From: Verrucomicrobiota bacterium
Lineage (GTDB): Bacteria; Verrucomicrobiota; Verrucomicrobiia; Limisphaerales; JADLHS01
Reading direction: 5' to 3'
Assembly: GCA_008933055.1 (NCBI GenBank)
Contig: WBXK01000006.1
Coordinates: 1-36,677, forward strand
DNA length: 36,677 nt
Every line of letters starts with the position of its first letter. The stretch's first letter is position 1. The notes beneath the pieces were generated by a model. It was not told the origin of the DNA and did not search any database. It saw nothing but the letters and a program-made list of their open reading frames with translations. This document shows, one piece after another, positions 1-9,186 of this stretch. The position numbers were made by a program, and so were the translations under genes.

Positions 1-1
1 A

Positions 2-91
2 TATATGGGCCCGGCCCGCAAGATGGTGAAAGACCTCGTTCGCCACAAGTTGAAGAATGTTCTTTGCAGTGCTGGTCACGCCTTTGACTAA
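2..91 (+). CDS. 3' end of a truncated CDS (...YMGPARKMVKDLVRHKLKNVLCSAGHAFD*), product unknown
   Basis: Open frame from the window edge to TAA at 89-91, followed directly by a strong terminator hairpin. Confidence 0.4.
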   Translation, partial: YMGPARKMVKDLVRHKLKNVLCSAGHAFD

Positions 92-111
92 AATTTTTCA
101 GTCCTTCTCAA

Positions 112-142
112 ACCCCCAAGCCAATTGGCTTGGGGGTTTTTT
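112..142 (+). terminator. Rho-independent terminator
   Basis: CCCCCAAGCCAATTGGCTTGGGGG palindrome followed by TTTTTT. Confidence 0.85.
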
Positions 143-353
143 ATTTCCGACGTGGGCTCGCGCAACGTTGGCACAACAACGCGGCACTTGGCTCAGGTTT
201 TTGCGCCAAGCTTGCGCGCATAAAAGATCGTCTCTGTTCGGCATTTCGTGAGTAGTTATTGATTTCATTGGGGTATTTATGCGCTCAGGGGTTTGGCATC
301 TCCCGAGCTAAGGCAAGATTCGGATAGTGAAACAATCAAACGAAAGGTAAAAC

Positions 354-806
354 ATGAACATCGCTAAGTATCAACGCCCCACAGTCATCGCATGGCCGTC
401 GTTCAGTCCGTTCAACAGTTTGAGTGCCGAACTGGATCGGTTGTTTGAAGCCCCGCTCGCGGCGCTTGCGCGCCAGAGTTGGTCGCCCACAATCGACGTC
501 CTTGAGGACAAGGACAATTACTTCATCTTGGTCGAGTTGCCGGGATTGAAACGGGAGGACATCAAGGTCTCTCTGGAGGATGTCACGTTGACCATTTCCG
601 GCGAGCGCAAGGTTGAAAAGCGCACGGAAGAAACCTCTGTGCATCGCGTGGAGCGATTCATTGGACGCTTCGAGCGATCCGTCGCCTTACCTGCGACGGT
701 TTCGGCGGAGAAGGTGAAGGCCACCTACACAGATGGCGTTCTGACTCTCACGCTGCTCAAGACCGAACAGGCAAAGCCGAAGCGTATTGATGTGACGCTG
801 AACTGA
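354..806 (+). CDS. Hsp20/alpha-crystallin small heat shock protein
   Basis: Alpha-crystallin domain: DNYFILVELPGLKREDIKVSLEDVTLTISGER...GRFERSVALPATV...ATYTDGVLTLTLLK. Confidence 0.95.
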   Translation: MNIAKYQRPTVIAWPSFSPFNSLSAELDRLFEAPLAALARQSWSPTIDVLEDKDNYFILVELPGLKREDIKVSLEDVTLTISGERKVEKRTEETSVHRVERFIGRFERSVALPATVSAEKVKATYTDGVLTLTLLKTEQAKPKRIDVTLN

Positions 807-829
807 CTTGGTGGGCGGTTGTGAAGAAG

Positions 830-866
830 CAAACCGCACGGGCAACCCGGCCCGTGGGGTTTTTCT
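830..866 (+). terminator. Terminator downstream of hsp20
   Basis: aaccgcACGGGcaacccggCCCGTggggtttttc hairpin and T-run. Confidence 0.65.
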
Positions 867-1197
867 TCTGGTGAACGTTTGGTTCAATTTTTCCGAAACG
901 GGATCACCACATTATCTGCCAGTCCGAGTGTGCCAAGCATTGTCTCGGAGAGTACGTAGAGGAACTTCACCACTTTTATCCATGGATTCTGTTTAAGCGC
1001 GGTGGTTTGCTTGAGCTAGTCGCCGCGCGCGGCATTGGAGACATCGCGCCCACCTCGGCGACAATCCTAGGAGATGGCCAGAGTATTGAAGTTTAGGTAA
1101 GCAATCGCCAACGCGTGAGAGGGTTTGCGTGTAGAAATAATTCAAACATTGGGCGTAGACATATCAATGTTTTGCGTCGATGGAGACGGCGCAACAT

Positions 1198-1917
1198 TTA
1201 ACGAGACGCGCTGGATAATTTATGGCGTGCGATCAATTCCACTTCGAGCAATGGGCGCAAGAGAATCAACCCTGTCCGAAGCAATCTGAATCCTCGCTCG
1301 CTCGCACCGAGTCGGAGGGAGAGGTTTGCGGCAAACCGGTCATAGCCGTAGCGCCGTGTAGTTATGGATTCGATTTTAAAATCGCAAAGGCTCGCCAGAT
1401 TGCCGAGGTTTTGTGCATTCCAGTTGTAGAGGTGATGGTTTGGTTCGTCGTTACGGTAACGAGCATAACGCCGTTCACACTCCCAGGGCACGTGCAGTAT
1501 CAACTGGCCCTCAGGTTTCAGGATGCGGGCGATTTGCCGCAGCGTCTGTGCTGGCTCAAGCAGGTGTTCTAGTGTGTGATGACAGATGGCTATGTGTGCC
1601 GTCCCGTCGGGAAGGGCGTTGAGGTCAGTCACAAACTCGATTCCAAGCTCGGCGACACTAGCCGAAAGAAACCCAGACGTGTCGTGTCCGATCCGCCGCG
1701 CGCAGCGGAGGCTGCCCAGATTCCAACCCTTGCCGACGCCTAGTTCAAAGACTACATCTTCTGGGCGCACATGGCGTTGAAATTTTTCCGCGCGTAAGGC
1801 CATTAACCAGGGTAACGCTTCGGATCGCAACGCGCGCTTGTGTTCGTGATAGGCATGACCAGATGCCCCGTGGTAAAGCTGCGCTGCGGGATCCGTCTCA
1901 GGTGAACTTGGTTTCAT
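1198..1917 (-). CDS. Class I SAM-dependent methyltransferase
   Basis: VVFELGVGKGWNLG motif I, AHIAICHHTLEHLLEP, LKPEGQLILHVPWE; ATGA overlap with the upstream ORF. Confidence 0.8.
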   Translation of the reverse strand: MKPSSPETDPAAQLYHGASGHAYHEHKRALRSEALPWLMALRAEKFQRHVRPEDVVFELGVGKGWNLGSLRCARRIGHDTSGFLSASVAELGIEFVTDLNALPDGTAHIAICHHTLEHLLEPAQTLRQIARILKPEGQLILHVPWECERRYARYRNDEPNHHLYNWNAQNLGNLASLCDFKIESITTRRYGYDRFAANLSLRLGASERGFRLLRTGLILLRPLLEVELIARHKLSSASR

Positions 1918-2921
1918 GATGGTTTTTGGAGAACCATGACGAGGTTATCCGCGAGATTCAACGCGCACAATCCGGTTTCCATTCCCCTCAAAACGGCATT
2001 GATCGGTTTGAGCACTGGGTTCTGTTTGTAGCGGGTTGTTCGCGTCAGGAGTTGTGCGCGTTCTTGATCGGACACTAATTTTCCCGATGACTTCCAGTCC
2101 TGCCAGATGACCAGTGGATTAAAATGGGTTGAGCCTGAATCAATAATCTGAAATCCGCTTCGGCGCGTCAAAAGTTGGTTCAAGGTTGCTGCGGTGAAGT
2201 AATTGACGTGTTGCGGGAGAATATAACGGTAATTCTTGCCGAGCAATCGTACAGCGAGCGACTCCATATTCGGGACAAGCACAAAGCAGCAGCCATGAGG
2301 GTTCAAAACCTCCCACGCCTTGTCGATAAATTGCCGGGGATTGTGCAGGTGTTCGATGACTGCCCAAAAAGTAATGGCATCGAACTTCCGTGCACCGAAA
2401 TCCTGTTCAAGAAAATTCTCGCGCAGAACAGTCACCCCGCGTGACTCCGCGTAGTCCAACGGACCACCGCTCACATCTGTGCCGAGGATTCTGTAATCAG
2501 CAGGCCAGCGTTTCTTGAGCTGAAATAGAAAGCCGCCCGATCCGCATCCGACATCCAACACCTCGCCGCGTGGGCAAAACTTTCTAAACAGGCGCAGCTC
2601 CCGCTCGAAACGGACGTTAGAGTAATCGCTCGCAAGTTTCGCAGGCGACAGATAGTAGTCTGCACCTTCCGTGTCGTAGAAGCTGCCGCTTGCCATGTCG
2701 ACCTGAATAGGGTCAACGTAGATCATGCCGCAACTAGTGCATCGAACGAGTTGCAACTCCACTTTGCGCCAGTGGGTTTGGCTCTTTGGCGAGCCGCACA
2801 CGGGACAATCGCGATGCACGGTCGCTTGATTGGGGTGAGATGTTTTTCGATTTATCAGCTTGCTGACTATGGAAACATCAGCTGTGGATTTGGACAATGT
2901 TAGAGTAGAACGTGATAACAA
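1914..2921 (-). CDS. Class I SAM-dependent methyltransferase with N-terminal CxxC (type 12-like); annotated start uncertain
   Basis: CPVCGSPKSQTHW...LVRCTSCGMIYVDP; EVLDVGCGSGGFLFQL; DAITFWAVIEHLHNP; LNPHGCCFVLVPN. Confidence 0.85.
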   Translation of the reverse strand: MLSRSTLTLSKSTADVSIVSKLINRKTSHPNQATVHRDCPVCGSPKSQTHWRKVELQLVRCTSCGMIYVDPIQVDMASGSFYDTEGADYYLSPAKLASDYSNVRFERELRLFRKFCPRGEVLDVGCGSGGFLFQLKKRWPADYRILGTDVSGGPLDYAESRGVTVLRENFLEQDFGARKFDAITFWAVIEHLHNPRQFIDKAWEVLNPHGCCFVLVPNMESLAVRLLGKNYRYILPQHVNYFTAATLNQLLTRRSGFQIIDSGSTHFNPLVIWQDWKSSGKLVSDQERAQLLTRTTRYKQNPVLKPINAVLRGMETGLCALNLADNLVMVLQKPS

Positions 2922-2947
2922 AAAAGGGCGTCCTTGAGGACGCCCTT
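2919..2947 (-). terminator. Rho-independent terminator downstream of tsf
   Basis: aaaaaaGGGCGTCcttgagGACGCCCtt; the U-tract lies on the minus-strand transcript. Confidence 0.85.
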
Positions 2948-2966
2948 CGTGCTTAGAGTCTTTTGC

Positions 2967-3812
2967 TTACGCGGACGCTTCACCGACTTGGAAGCGGACA
3001 AAGCTGCGGATGACGATCTCGTCACCGAGCTGTTTCCCGACTTCGGCGACGTGATCTTTCACACTGATCTCGGAATTGCGTTTCACGAAACCCTGATCCA
3101 CGAGGCAGTAAGTCTGGAAGAATTTGTCCAAAACGCCAGCAAGAATCTTCTCCATAGCCTGAGCAGGCTTGCCCTTGAGGCGGTCAGACTGCGCGGCGAT
3201 TTCGCGTTCCTTGGCGACGACTTCGGGGGAAACCTGATCACGAGAAACCGCGTGCGGATGGCCAGCAGCAATCTGCAAGGTGATGTCGCGGACGAGTTGT
3301 TTGAACTCATCGCGGTTTGTGGTTTCTGCTTTGCCTGAGCCGACTTCCACGAGCACTCCGACTTTTGCTCCGGTGTGGATGTAGGCAGCGACGAGGCCGT
3401 TGCCGCTGACTTCCAAACGGGCGTTGCGGGTGATTTTGATGTTCTCGCCGATCTTAGCAACGGCAGCTTGACGGTCGGCTTCGAGGTCAACAGCGGGATT
3501 AGCGGCGACCTTCTTGGCGATCTCATCGCAGAACGCCCGGAAGCCTTCGTTGCGGGCGACGAAGTCGGTTTCGCAATTGATTTCCACGAGAACGCCAAAT
3601 TTTCCGCCGGGCGTGATGTGCTGGGCGATGACGCCTTCCCGGGCATCGCGCAGGGACTTTTTGGCCGCCCCAGCTATGCCGGATTTGCGGAGATTGTCCA
3701 CAGCCTTGTCCATGTCACCGTTCGCTTCGACAAGCGCCTTCTTACATTCCATCATTCCGACGCCGGTCATCTCTCGGAGTTTGCCGACGTTGGCAGCAGT
3801 GATTTCAGCCAT
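2967..3812 (-). CDS. tsf: Elongation factor Ts
   Basis: N-terminal TGVGMMECKKALVEANGDMDKAVDNLRKSG; GVLVEINCETDFVARNEGF. Confidence 0.97.
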   Translation of the reverse strand: MAEITAANVGKLREMTGVGMMECKKALVEANGDMDKAVDNLRKSGIAGAAKKSLRDAREGVIAQHITPGGKFGVLVEINCETDFVARNEGFRAFCDEIAKKVAANPAVDLEADRQAAVAKIGENIKITRNARLEVSGNGLVAAYIHTGAKVGVLVEVGSGKAETTNRDEFKQLVRDITLQIAAGHPHAVSRDQVSPEVVAKEREIAAQSDRLKGKPAQAMEKILAGVLDKFFQTYCLVDQGFVKRNSEISVKDHVAEVGKQLGDEIVIRSFVRFQVGEASA

Positions 3813-3870
3813 AAAATTAGTTGAGTGTTACAGGTTGAGGTTTGATGGCCCTAGCCATTTAGAAAATCCC

Positions 3871-3914
3871 GGGAAACGGCGGCGGTGTTCTTCAGCTGCA
3901 CCGCCGCGTTTCCT
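3871..3914 (-). promoter_or_regulatory. Large inverted repeat in the rpsB-tsf intergenic region
   Basis: ggaaacggcggcggtg ... caccgccgcgtttcc, complementary with one bulge. Confidence 0.6.
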
Positions 3915-3922
3915 GGAAATTA

Positions 3923-4693
3923 TCATGCAGCCGGGGTAGCTTCAGCAGCAGTCGCAGTTTCCATGTTTTGGCTTTCTTCCGTTTGCTTCCGGCGACTGGA
4001 TTTGGACTCAAACTCGGCTTGCGCGCGGGTGATTACCTGACAGACAGTGGAAAGAATCATGCGCACGGAACGAATCGCATCGTCGTTAGCTGGAATCGGG
4101 TAATCCACGAGATCTGGGTCGGCGTTTGTGTCAGTGATGGCGACGACAGGGATGCCGAGCTTGCGGGCTTCGGCCACGGCGTTGTGTTCTCTCTTGACGT
4201 CTACGACGAACATGCAACCAGGGTTTTTGTCCAGCGTGCGGATTCCGTCAAAATACTTCACCAGACGTGCGGCTTCACGGCGGATGACAGCTTGTTCCTG
4301 CTTCACGTAATTGTTGATGCTGCCGTCTGCTTCCATCTTCTCGATTTCGCGCAATCGGGCGAGAGACTTTTTGACAGTGGCAAAATTGGTAAGCGTACCG
4401 CCTAGCCAACGCTCAATAACGAAATACTGATTGGATTCCTTAGCGGTTTCCTTCACGGCATGCTGAGCCTGCTTTTTTGTCCCTACAAACAGAACCTTCT
4501 GTCCTTTGGAGACCGTTTTGGCGAGGAATTCGCACGCGAGCTCTAGCTGAGCTAGCGACTTGCTCAGGTCTATGATGTGGATGCCGTTGCGCGCGTCATA
4601 GATGAACGGTTTCATCTTGGGATTCCATCGCTTGGTCTGGTGACCGAAGTGAACGCCTGCTTCCAATAATTCTTTTACGCCGATACTTAACAT
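3923..4693 (-). CDS. rpsB: 30S ribosomal protein S2
   Basis: KELLEAGVHFGHQTKRWNPKMKPFIYDARNGIHIIDL; RWLGGTLTNFATV; IPVVAITDTNADPDLVDYPIPANDDAIRSV. Confidence 0.98.
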   Translation of the reverse strand: MLSIGVKELLEAGVHFGHQTKRWNPKMKPFIYDARNGIHIIDLSKSLAQLELACEFLAKTVSKGQKVLFVGTKKQAQHAVKETAKESNQYFVIERWLGGTLTNFATVKKSLARLREIEKMEADGSINNYVKQEQAVIRREAARLVKYFDGIRTLDKNPGCMFVVDVKREHNAVAEARKLGIPVVAITDTNADPDLVDYPIPANDDAIRSVRMILSTVCQVITRAQAEFESKSSRRKQTEESQNMETATAAEATPAA

Positions 4694-4762
4694 GTTTCCT
4701 TTTGGTTAAAACCCTAATTCAGGGCATCCCGCGGAATTCGGGATTGTTTTCAATGTTGTTAT

Positions 4763-4800
4763 GGCTCGATTTCACCGCCTCCACACGGAGGCGAAGAGCC
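4763..4800 (-). promoter_or_regulatory. Structured 5' leader candidate upstream of rpsB
   Basis: Nested hairpin GGCTC..CGCCTCC-acac-GGAGGCG-aa-GAGCC between rpsB and the neighbouring gene. Confidence 0.45.
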
Positions 4801-4934
4801 GTTTCCCCAATGCCAGTTGCCCGTCCAAAGGGGCGGAGAGATTAGCAAAGAAGTGCACGCTGGCAATGGTTTATTTGGAGAATGTGTAACCGATCGCTAG
4901 TGATATTTGCTCCACGCTCGAAGTGATTCGCCGA

Positions 4935-6242
4935 TCACTTTATCACGCTTGCGACCAGTGGGAGGAGTTTTGGACGGTTGGCTGAAATTTTAAATGCGCT
5001 TGCGAGTCGTTCGCCAGCTAGGCGGGCTTGATTGTCCGAGTCCGCATGGATGCGGCAAAGTGTTTGGCCTGACTTGATTGCCTCTCCTGGCTTCGCGATT
5101 TGATCCAGCCCCACATCGAAATTCACCACAGACTCTTTGCTCAAACGACCACCGCCCAAATCACGGATGACTTCGCCTAGAATCCGCGCGTCGGAGCGAG
5201 TGACGTAGCCAGAACACCTCGTTTTTAATTCGAGGACGACCTTGGCGGTGTGATTGAGTGAGAGTTTTTGTTTCACCTCGGCCAAGTCTGCGCCTTGTGC
5301 CATGAGCATCTCATCCCATTTCGCGCTCGGCGCGCCTGAGTTGAGACAAGCTTCCGCTTGTTTTCGTGCGGCATTGAAAGACTTCGCTTTGTGCGTTTGC
5401 ACGAGCAAGTGCGCGGCGCAATCTACGACAAGCACGCGCAAATCTTCCGGGCCCATGCCGGCGAGGCACGCGACGCTTTCTTTCACCTCTAGCCAATTGC
5501 CCGAAGCGCGACCGACAGGTGTATTCATATCAGTTAGCATTGCGCGGGTGTTCACGCCGCATTGATTGCCAAGCGCAACCATTGTCTTCGCCAACTTGAT
5601 CGCCTCCGCGCGCGTTTGCATGAACGCAGCGCAACCGAACTTCACGTCGAGTATGAGAGCACCCAAACTTTCCGCGAGTTTTTTGGAGAGAATCGAAGCT
5701 GTGATGAGTTGAATGCTAGGCACCGTACCCGTCACATCGCGAAGCGCGTACATTTTTTTATCCGCCGGAACCATGTTGTCCGTCTGTCCGCAGATGACAC
5801 AACCGACCTTCTGCACGATTTCGGTGATGCGTTTGGCAGGTAGCAGCGTTTTGAAACCGGGAATGGAATCCAGTTTGTCTAATGTCCCGCCCGTGATGCC
5901 AAGTCCGCGACCAGAGATCATCGGCACGCGAAAGCCGAGACACGCGAGCAGCGGCGCGAGCGGCAGAGAAACCTTGTCCCCGACTCCACCAGTGGAGTGC
6001 TTGTCCACTATCGGGCGTTTGTCCTTAGGGAATTTCAATACGTCACCTGAATCCCGCATGGCGAGAGTGAGCGCAGTGGTTTCCGCTGTGTTCAATCCGC
6101 GAAAGAAAACGGCCATCAGGAACGACGCCAGCTGGTAGTCAGGAATCTTGTTGGTGACGACGCTAGCAACAATTTCGCGAAGCTGCGCGGTGCTGAGCGT
6201 GTGGCCGTCACGCTTGGATTCGATGAGGGAGAGAAAGTTCAT
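4935..6242 (-). CDS. deoA: Thymidine / pyrimidine-nucleoside phosphorylase
   Basis: DKHSTGGVGDKVSLPLAPLLACLG; MISGRGLGITGGTLDKLDSIPGF; LGNQCGVNTRAMLTDMNTPVG. Confidence 0.95.
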   Translation of the reverse strand: MNFLSLIESKRDGHTLSTAQLREIVASVVTNKIPDYQLASFLMAVFFRGLNTAETTALTLAMRDSGDVLKFPKDKRPIVDKHSTGGVGDKVSLPLAPLLACLGFRVPMISGRGLGITGGTLDKLDSIPGFKTLLPAKRITEIVQKVGCVICGQTDNMVPADKKMYALRDVTGTVPSIQLITASILSKKLAESLGALILDVKFGCAAFMQTRAEAIKLAKTMVALGNQCGVNTRAMLTDMNTPVGRASGNWLEVKESVACLAGMGPEDLRVLVVDCAAHLLVQTHKAKSFNAARKQAEACLNSGAPSAKWDEMLMAQGADLAEVKQKLSLNHTAKVVLELKTRCSGYVTRSDARILGEVIRDLGGGRLSKESVVNFDVGLDQIAKPGEAIKSGQTLCRIHADSDNQARLAGERLASAFKISANRPKLLPLVASVIK

Positions 6243-6247
6243 GGAGA

Positions 6248-6769
6248 TTACAATGCTCGGTGAAAGTCGTCAGTCCGAACCCCTCTGAAAAACATACTGC
6301 TGTGCACGCGCCGCTCTTTTCCCGTGAAAACAACGGTCACGCAGTAACCGAGAAAGTTAAGGTGTTGAAGTGACATTTGGGTGGTCTAGTTGATGTCGTG
6401 CGGATCGAGTTTGGCTGCTCTCTTTGGTGACTTTTTAGCCTTCCATTCGATAATGGCAGCGGGTATTTTGATAGGCCTCCATGCGTCATCCAATGTCGTC
6501 ATGCGAGGCTGATCCCATATGACCAAGTCCTTTCGCGCTCCGACTTTTGTTCCCACTCCTGTCGGTTGTATTACACCGATTTCGATCCTAACCTGAGCAA
6601 AGTGTTCAATCGGATTGCTAGGACGAACTTCGTTTAAGAGAAAAGCGTGCGTAAAAAGGTTTACACAATCGTTTTCCTTGCCCTTCCATCCTGATGTCAG
6701 AGGCCAATTCTCGAATTCTGAGAGCGTTTTAGCGATCAGGTTGTTCAGGCTTCGCCGCTTCGTATCCAC
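6248..6769 (-). pseudogene. PD-(D/E)XK nuclease-like ORF interrupted by an in-frame TAG at 6386-6388
   Basis: GARKDLVIWDQPR...IPAAIIEWKAKK fits D-(x)n-ExK; same frame stays open for 45 codons after the TAG (TTQMSLQHLNFLGYCVTVVFTGKERRVHSSMFFRGVRTDDFHRAL). Confidence 0.5.
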
Positions 6770-6778
6770 AGGTGTTGC

Positions 6779-8038
6779 TCAACCCGCGAACTTCTTCGCC
6801 GTGATCGTCGAGTTATGACCGCCGAATCCAAAGGAGTTGTTCACTATGGCGTTGACCGGCATCTCGCGAGCGGTGTTCGGCACATAGTCGAGATCGCACT
6901 CAGGATCGGTCGTGGTGTAATTGATCGTGGGCGGCACGATGCCGTGGTTGATTGCGAGAATGCACGCGGTCATCTCTACCGCGCCAGCCGCGCCGAGCAT
7001 GTGTCCGGTCGCGCCTTTGGTGGAACTGACGGCCAGCTTTCGGGCGTGATCACCGAAGGTGGTCTTGATCGCCTGCGTTTCGCAGGCGTCACCTTGCGGC
7101 GTTGATGTGCCGTGGGCGTTGATGTAGGAAATGTCCATGGTGTTCAGGCCACCGGTGCGGAGCGCAGCCTTCATACAACGTGCCGCCCCTTCGCCGCCTG
7201 GGGCAGGGGACGTGAGATGATACGCGTCCGCAGTGTTGCCATAGCCGACAATCTCGCAATAGATTTTTGCGCCGCGTTTCTTTGCGTGATCCAATTCTTC
7301 GAGGCAGAGAACGCCCGCGCCTTCACCCATCACGAATCCATCGCGGTCTTTATCGAAAGGACGTGACGAGCCTTTCGGGTTGTCGTTGCGGGTGCTCATG
7401 GCGCGCATGGAGCAGAAGCCGCCTATGCCCACGGGAACAATCGCCGCTTCACTGCCACCTGCGAACATCATCACAGCCTCGCCCATCTTTATAGTGCGCC
7501 ACGCTTCGCCGATGGCGTGATTTGCCGTGGCGCAAGCTGAGCAAGTGGCAAAATTTGGCCCGCGCAGATTATTGTACATCGAGAACAGGCCGCTCGCCAT
7601 GTTGCTGATGAGCATCGGAATCATGAATGGCGATAGGCGACTAGGTCCGCGTTCGAGAAGTACTTTGACTTGCGCCTGAGTTGTCTCCAGACCACCGATG
7701 CCAGAGCCTAGGATGACGCCGATCTCGTCGCAGTTCAGTTTGCTTAGGTCTGCGCCGCTGTCTTTGAGTGCCTGCCAACCAGCGTGAACGCCGAATTGCG
7801 AGTAGCGATCCGTGCGGCGGACCTCCTTGGGGTTAGGGAATGCGTGGGTGAGATCAAGTTCAGAGACCTGACCTGCTACTTGCGTGTCGTATCCCGTCGG
7901 GTCAAACGCCGTGATGCGATCGATGCCGCACTCGCCGGCGATCAGCCGTTTCCAAAACGTGTCCACATCGTTCCCCAGCGGAGTGACAACTCCCAATCCC
8001 GTCACTACGACTCTGCGTTCTTGCCAGTTGCTCGACAT
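6779..8038 (-). CDS. fabF: 3-oxoacyl-ACP synthase II
   Basis: RRVVVTGLGVVTPLGNDVDTFW; ATCSACATANHAIGEAW active-site Cys; NAHGTSTPQGDACET; NNSFGFGGHNSTI. Confidence 0.97.
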   Translation of the reverse strand: MSSNWQERRVVVTGLGVVTPLGNDVDTFWKRLIAGECGIDRITAFDPTGYDTQVAGQVSELDLTHAFPNPKEVRRTDRYSQFGVHAGWQALKDSGADLSKLNCDEIGVILGSGIGGLETTQAQVKVLLERGPSRLSPFMIPMLISNMASGLFSMYNNLRGPNFATCSACATANHAIGEAWRTIKMGEAVMMFAGGSEAAIVPVGIGGFCSMRAMSTRNDNPKGSSRPFDKDRDGFVMGEGAGVLCLEELDHAKKRGAKIYCEIVGYGNTADAYHLTSPAPGGEGAARCMKAALRTGGLNTMDISYINAHGTSTPQGDACETQAIKTTFGDHARKLAVSSTKGATGHMLGAAGAVEMTACILAINHGIVPPTINYTTTDPECDLDYVPNTAREMPVNAIVNNSFGFGGHNSTITAKKFAG

Positions 8039-8049
8039 AAAAATAAAAC

Positions 8050-8086
8050 GGGGCAGTTCAAGCTGCGTTCAGCCGAGCTGCCCCGA
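8050..8086 (-). repeat. Intergenic hairpin between acpP and fabF
   Basis: CGGGGCAGttc...gagCTGCCCCG inverted repeat. Confidence 0.6.
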
Positions 8087-8104
8087 AATCTAGTGGGTCA
8101 CAAA

Positions 8105-8347
8105 TTATTTCGCGGACTCTTCGACGTATTTGATGACGTCGCTCACGCTCTGGAGCTTCTCGGCTTGTTCGTCGGGGATTTCGTTGCCGAACTCCTCTTC
8201 GAGAGCCATGACGAGCTCTACGGTATCCAGCGAGTCAGCACCGAGATCCTCGATGAACTTGGCTTCGGGGGTGACTTGTTCGGGCTTGACGCCGAGTTGC
8301 TCGACGATGATGTCCTTGACGCGTTGTTCGATTGATTTTTCTGACAT
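8105..8347 (-). CDS. acpP: Acyl carrier protein
   Basis: [34 protein letters not shown]. Confidence 0.98.
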   Translation of the reverse strand: MSEKSIEQRVKDIIVEQLGVKPEQVTPEAKFIEDLGADSLDTVELVMALEEEFGNEIPDEQAEKLQSVSDVIKYVEESAK

Positions 8348-8411
8348 GTTTAATTTCTGTTAAATTCTTCAATCTGTTTATTCGGCATGGCGAATACGGT
8401 CAAGCCTCGAT

Positions 8412-8939
8412 TCAGTTTTTTTTCTGCGGTCCATTGCGCTTTGCGTTGACAACCAATCCCCAAATCAGGACGAACGCCCGCGCAAACTCCTGCGGACGTT
8501 CCGCCACCCAGCGCGAAATTTCTTCCTCCGCAAACCACTCCCCGCGCTCAATCTCCTCTGTATTCAAAGTGAACGGACCTTCGCTCTCGCATCGATAAAC
8601 CCAGACGAATTCCTGTCCCGTCTCCGCGCAGGCTTCGATCCGCAGAATTCTGTCCGGCGCTTGCACAAGCTTCAAGCCAATCTCCTCCCACACCTCGCGA
8701 ATAGCGCACATATCGTAATCCTCCCCGCGATCCACATGCCCCGACGAAGACGAGTCCCACTTACCCTTGGCTGTATCCTTCGTCATGGAACGTTTTTGGA
8801 GGAAAAGCTGCCCGCGCGAGTTGAACACCAACACGTGCACCGCGCGATGCAGCAACCCGCGCGCGTGAACTTCCTTGCGTGGCGCTTGCCCTACGACTTC
8901 ATCGCGCTCGTTGACGATGTCGAATATTTCTTCGCTCAT
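8412..8939 (-). CDS. Nudix hydrolase (IPP isomerase / YfcD-like)
   Basis: FDIVNERDEVVGQAPR...LLHRAVHVLVFN; Nudix box GHVDRGEDYDMCAIREVWEEIGL. Confidence 0.9.
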   Translation of the reverse strand: MSEEIFDIVNERDEVVGQAPRKEVHARGLLHRAVHVLVFNSRGQLFLQKRSMTKDTAKGKWDSSSSGHVDRGEDYDMCAIREVWEEIGLKLVQAPDRILRIEACAETGQEFVWVYRCESEGPFTLNTEEIERGEWFAEEEISRWVAERPQEFARAFVLIWGLVVNAKRNGPQKKN

Positions 8940-9186
8940 TAAAGATATTGCAGCGGCGGCGGGAGGAGTGTCTGATCAAATCCCATCAAGGTCAGTCGCC
9001 GCACAATGGGGACTATTCAAATCCGGCGCATGAAATGCAGCAATGATATTCTGATGCTTAGTAGCATGCTATCTTCGTAGACAACCTGTTTTCTCCGCAT
9101 CATTCATTGACTCTGACACCGACTTTGCTAGTCTCAAAGCTCATTTTTAATGGCATTTCACGGCTCAAACTGAACTAGAAACATTT

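Noticed and set aside
57-251. 64-aa ORF at the window start
   Set aside because: Spans the terminator at 112-142; non-coding
808-1197. Intergenic region after hsp20 with small ORFs
   Set aside because: No motif, RBS or conserved pattern that I can support
3083-3646. 187-aa minus-strand ORF inside tsf
   Set aside because: Out-of-frame Ser/Arg-rich translation of tsf
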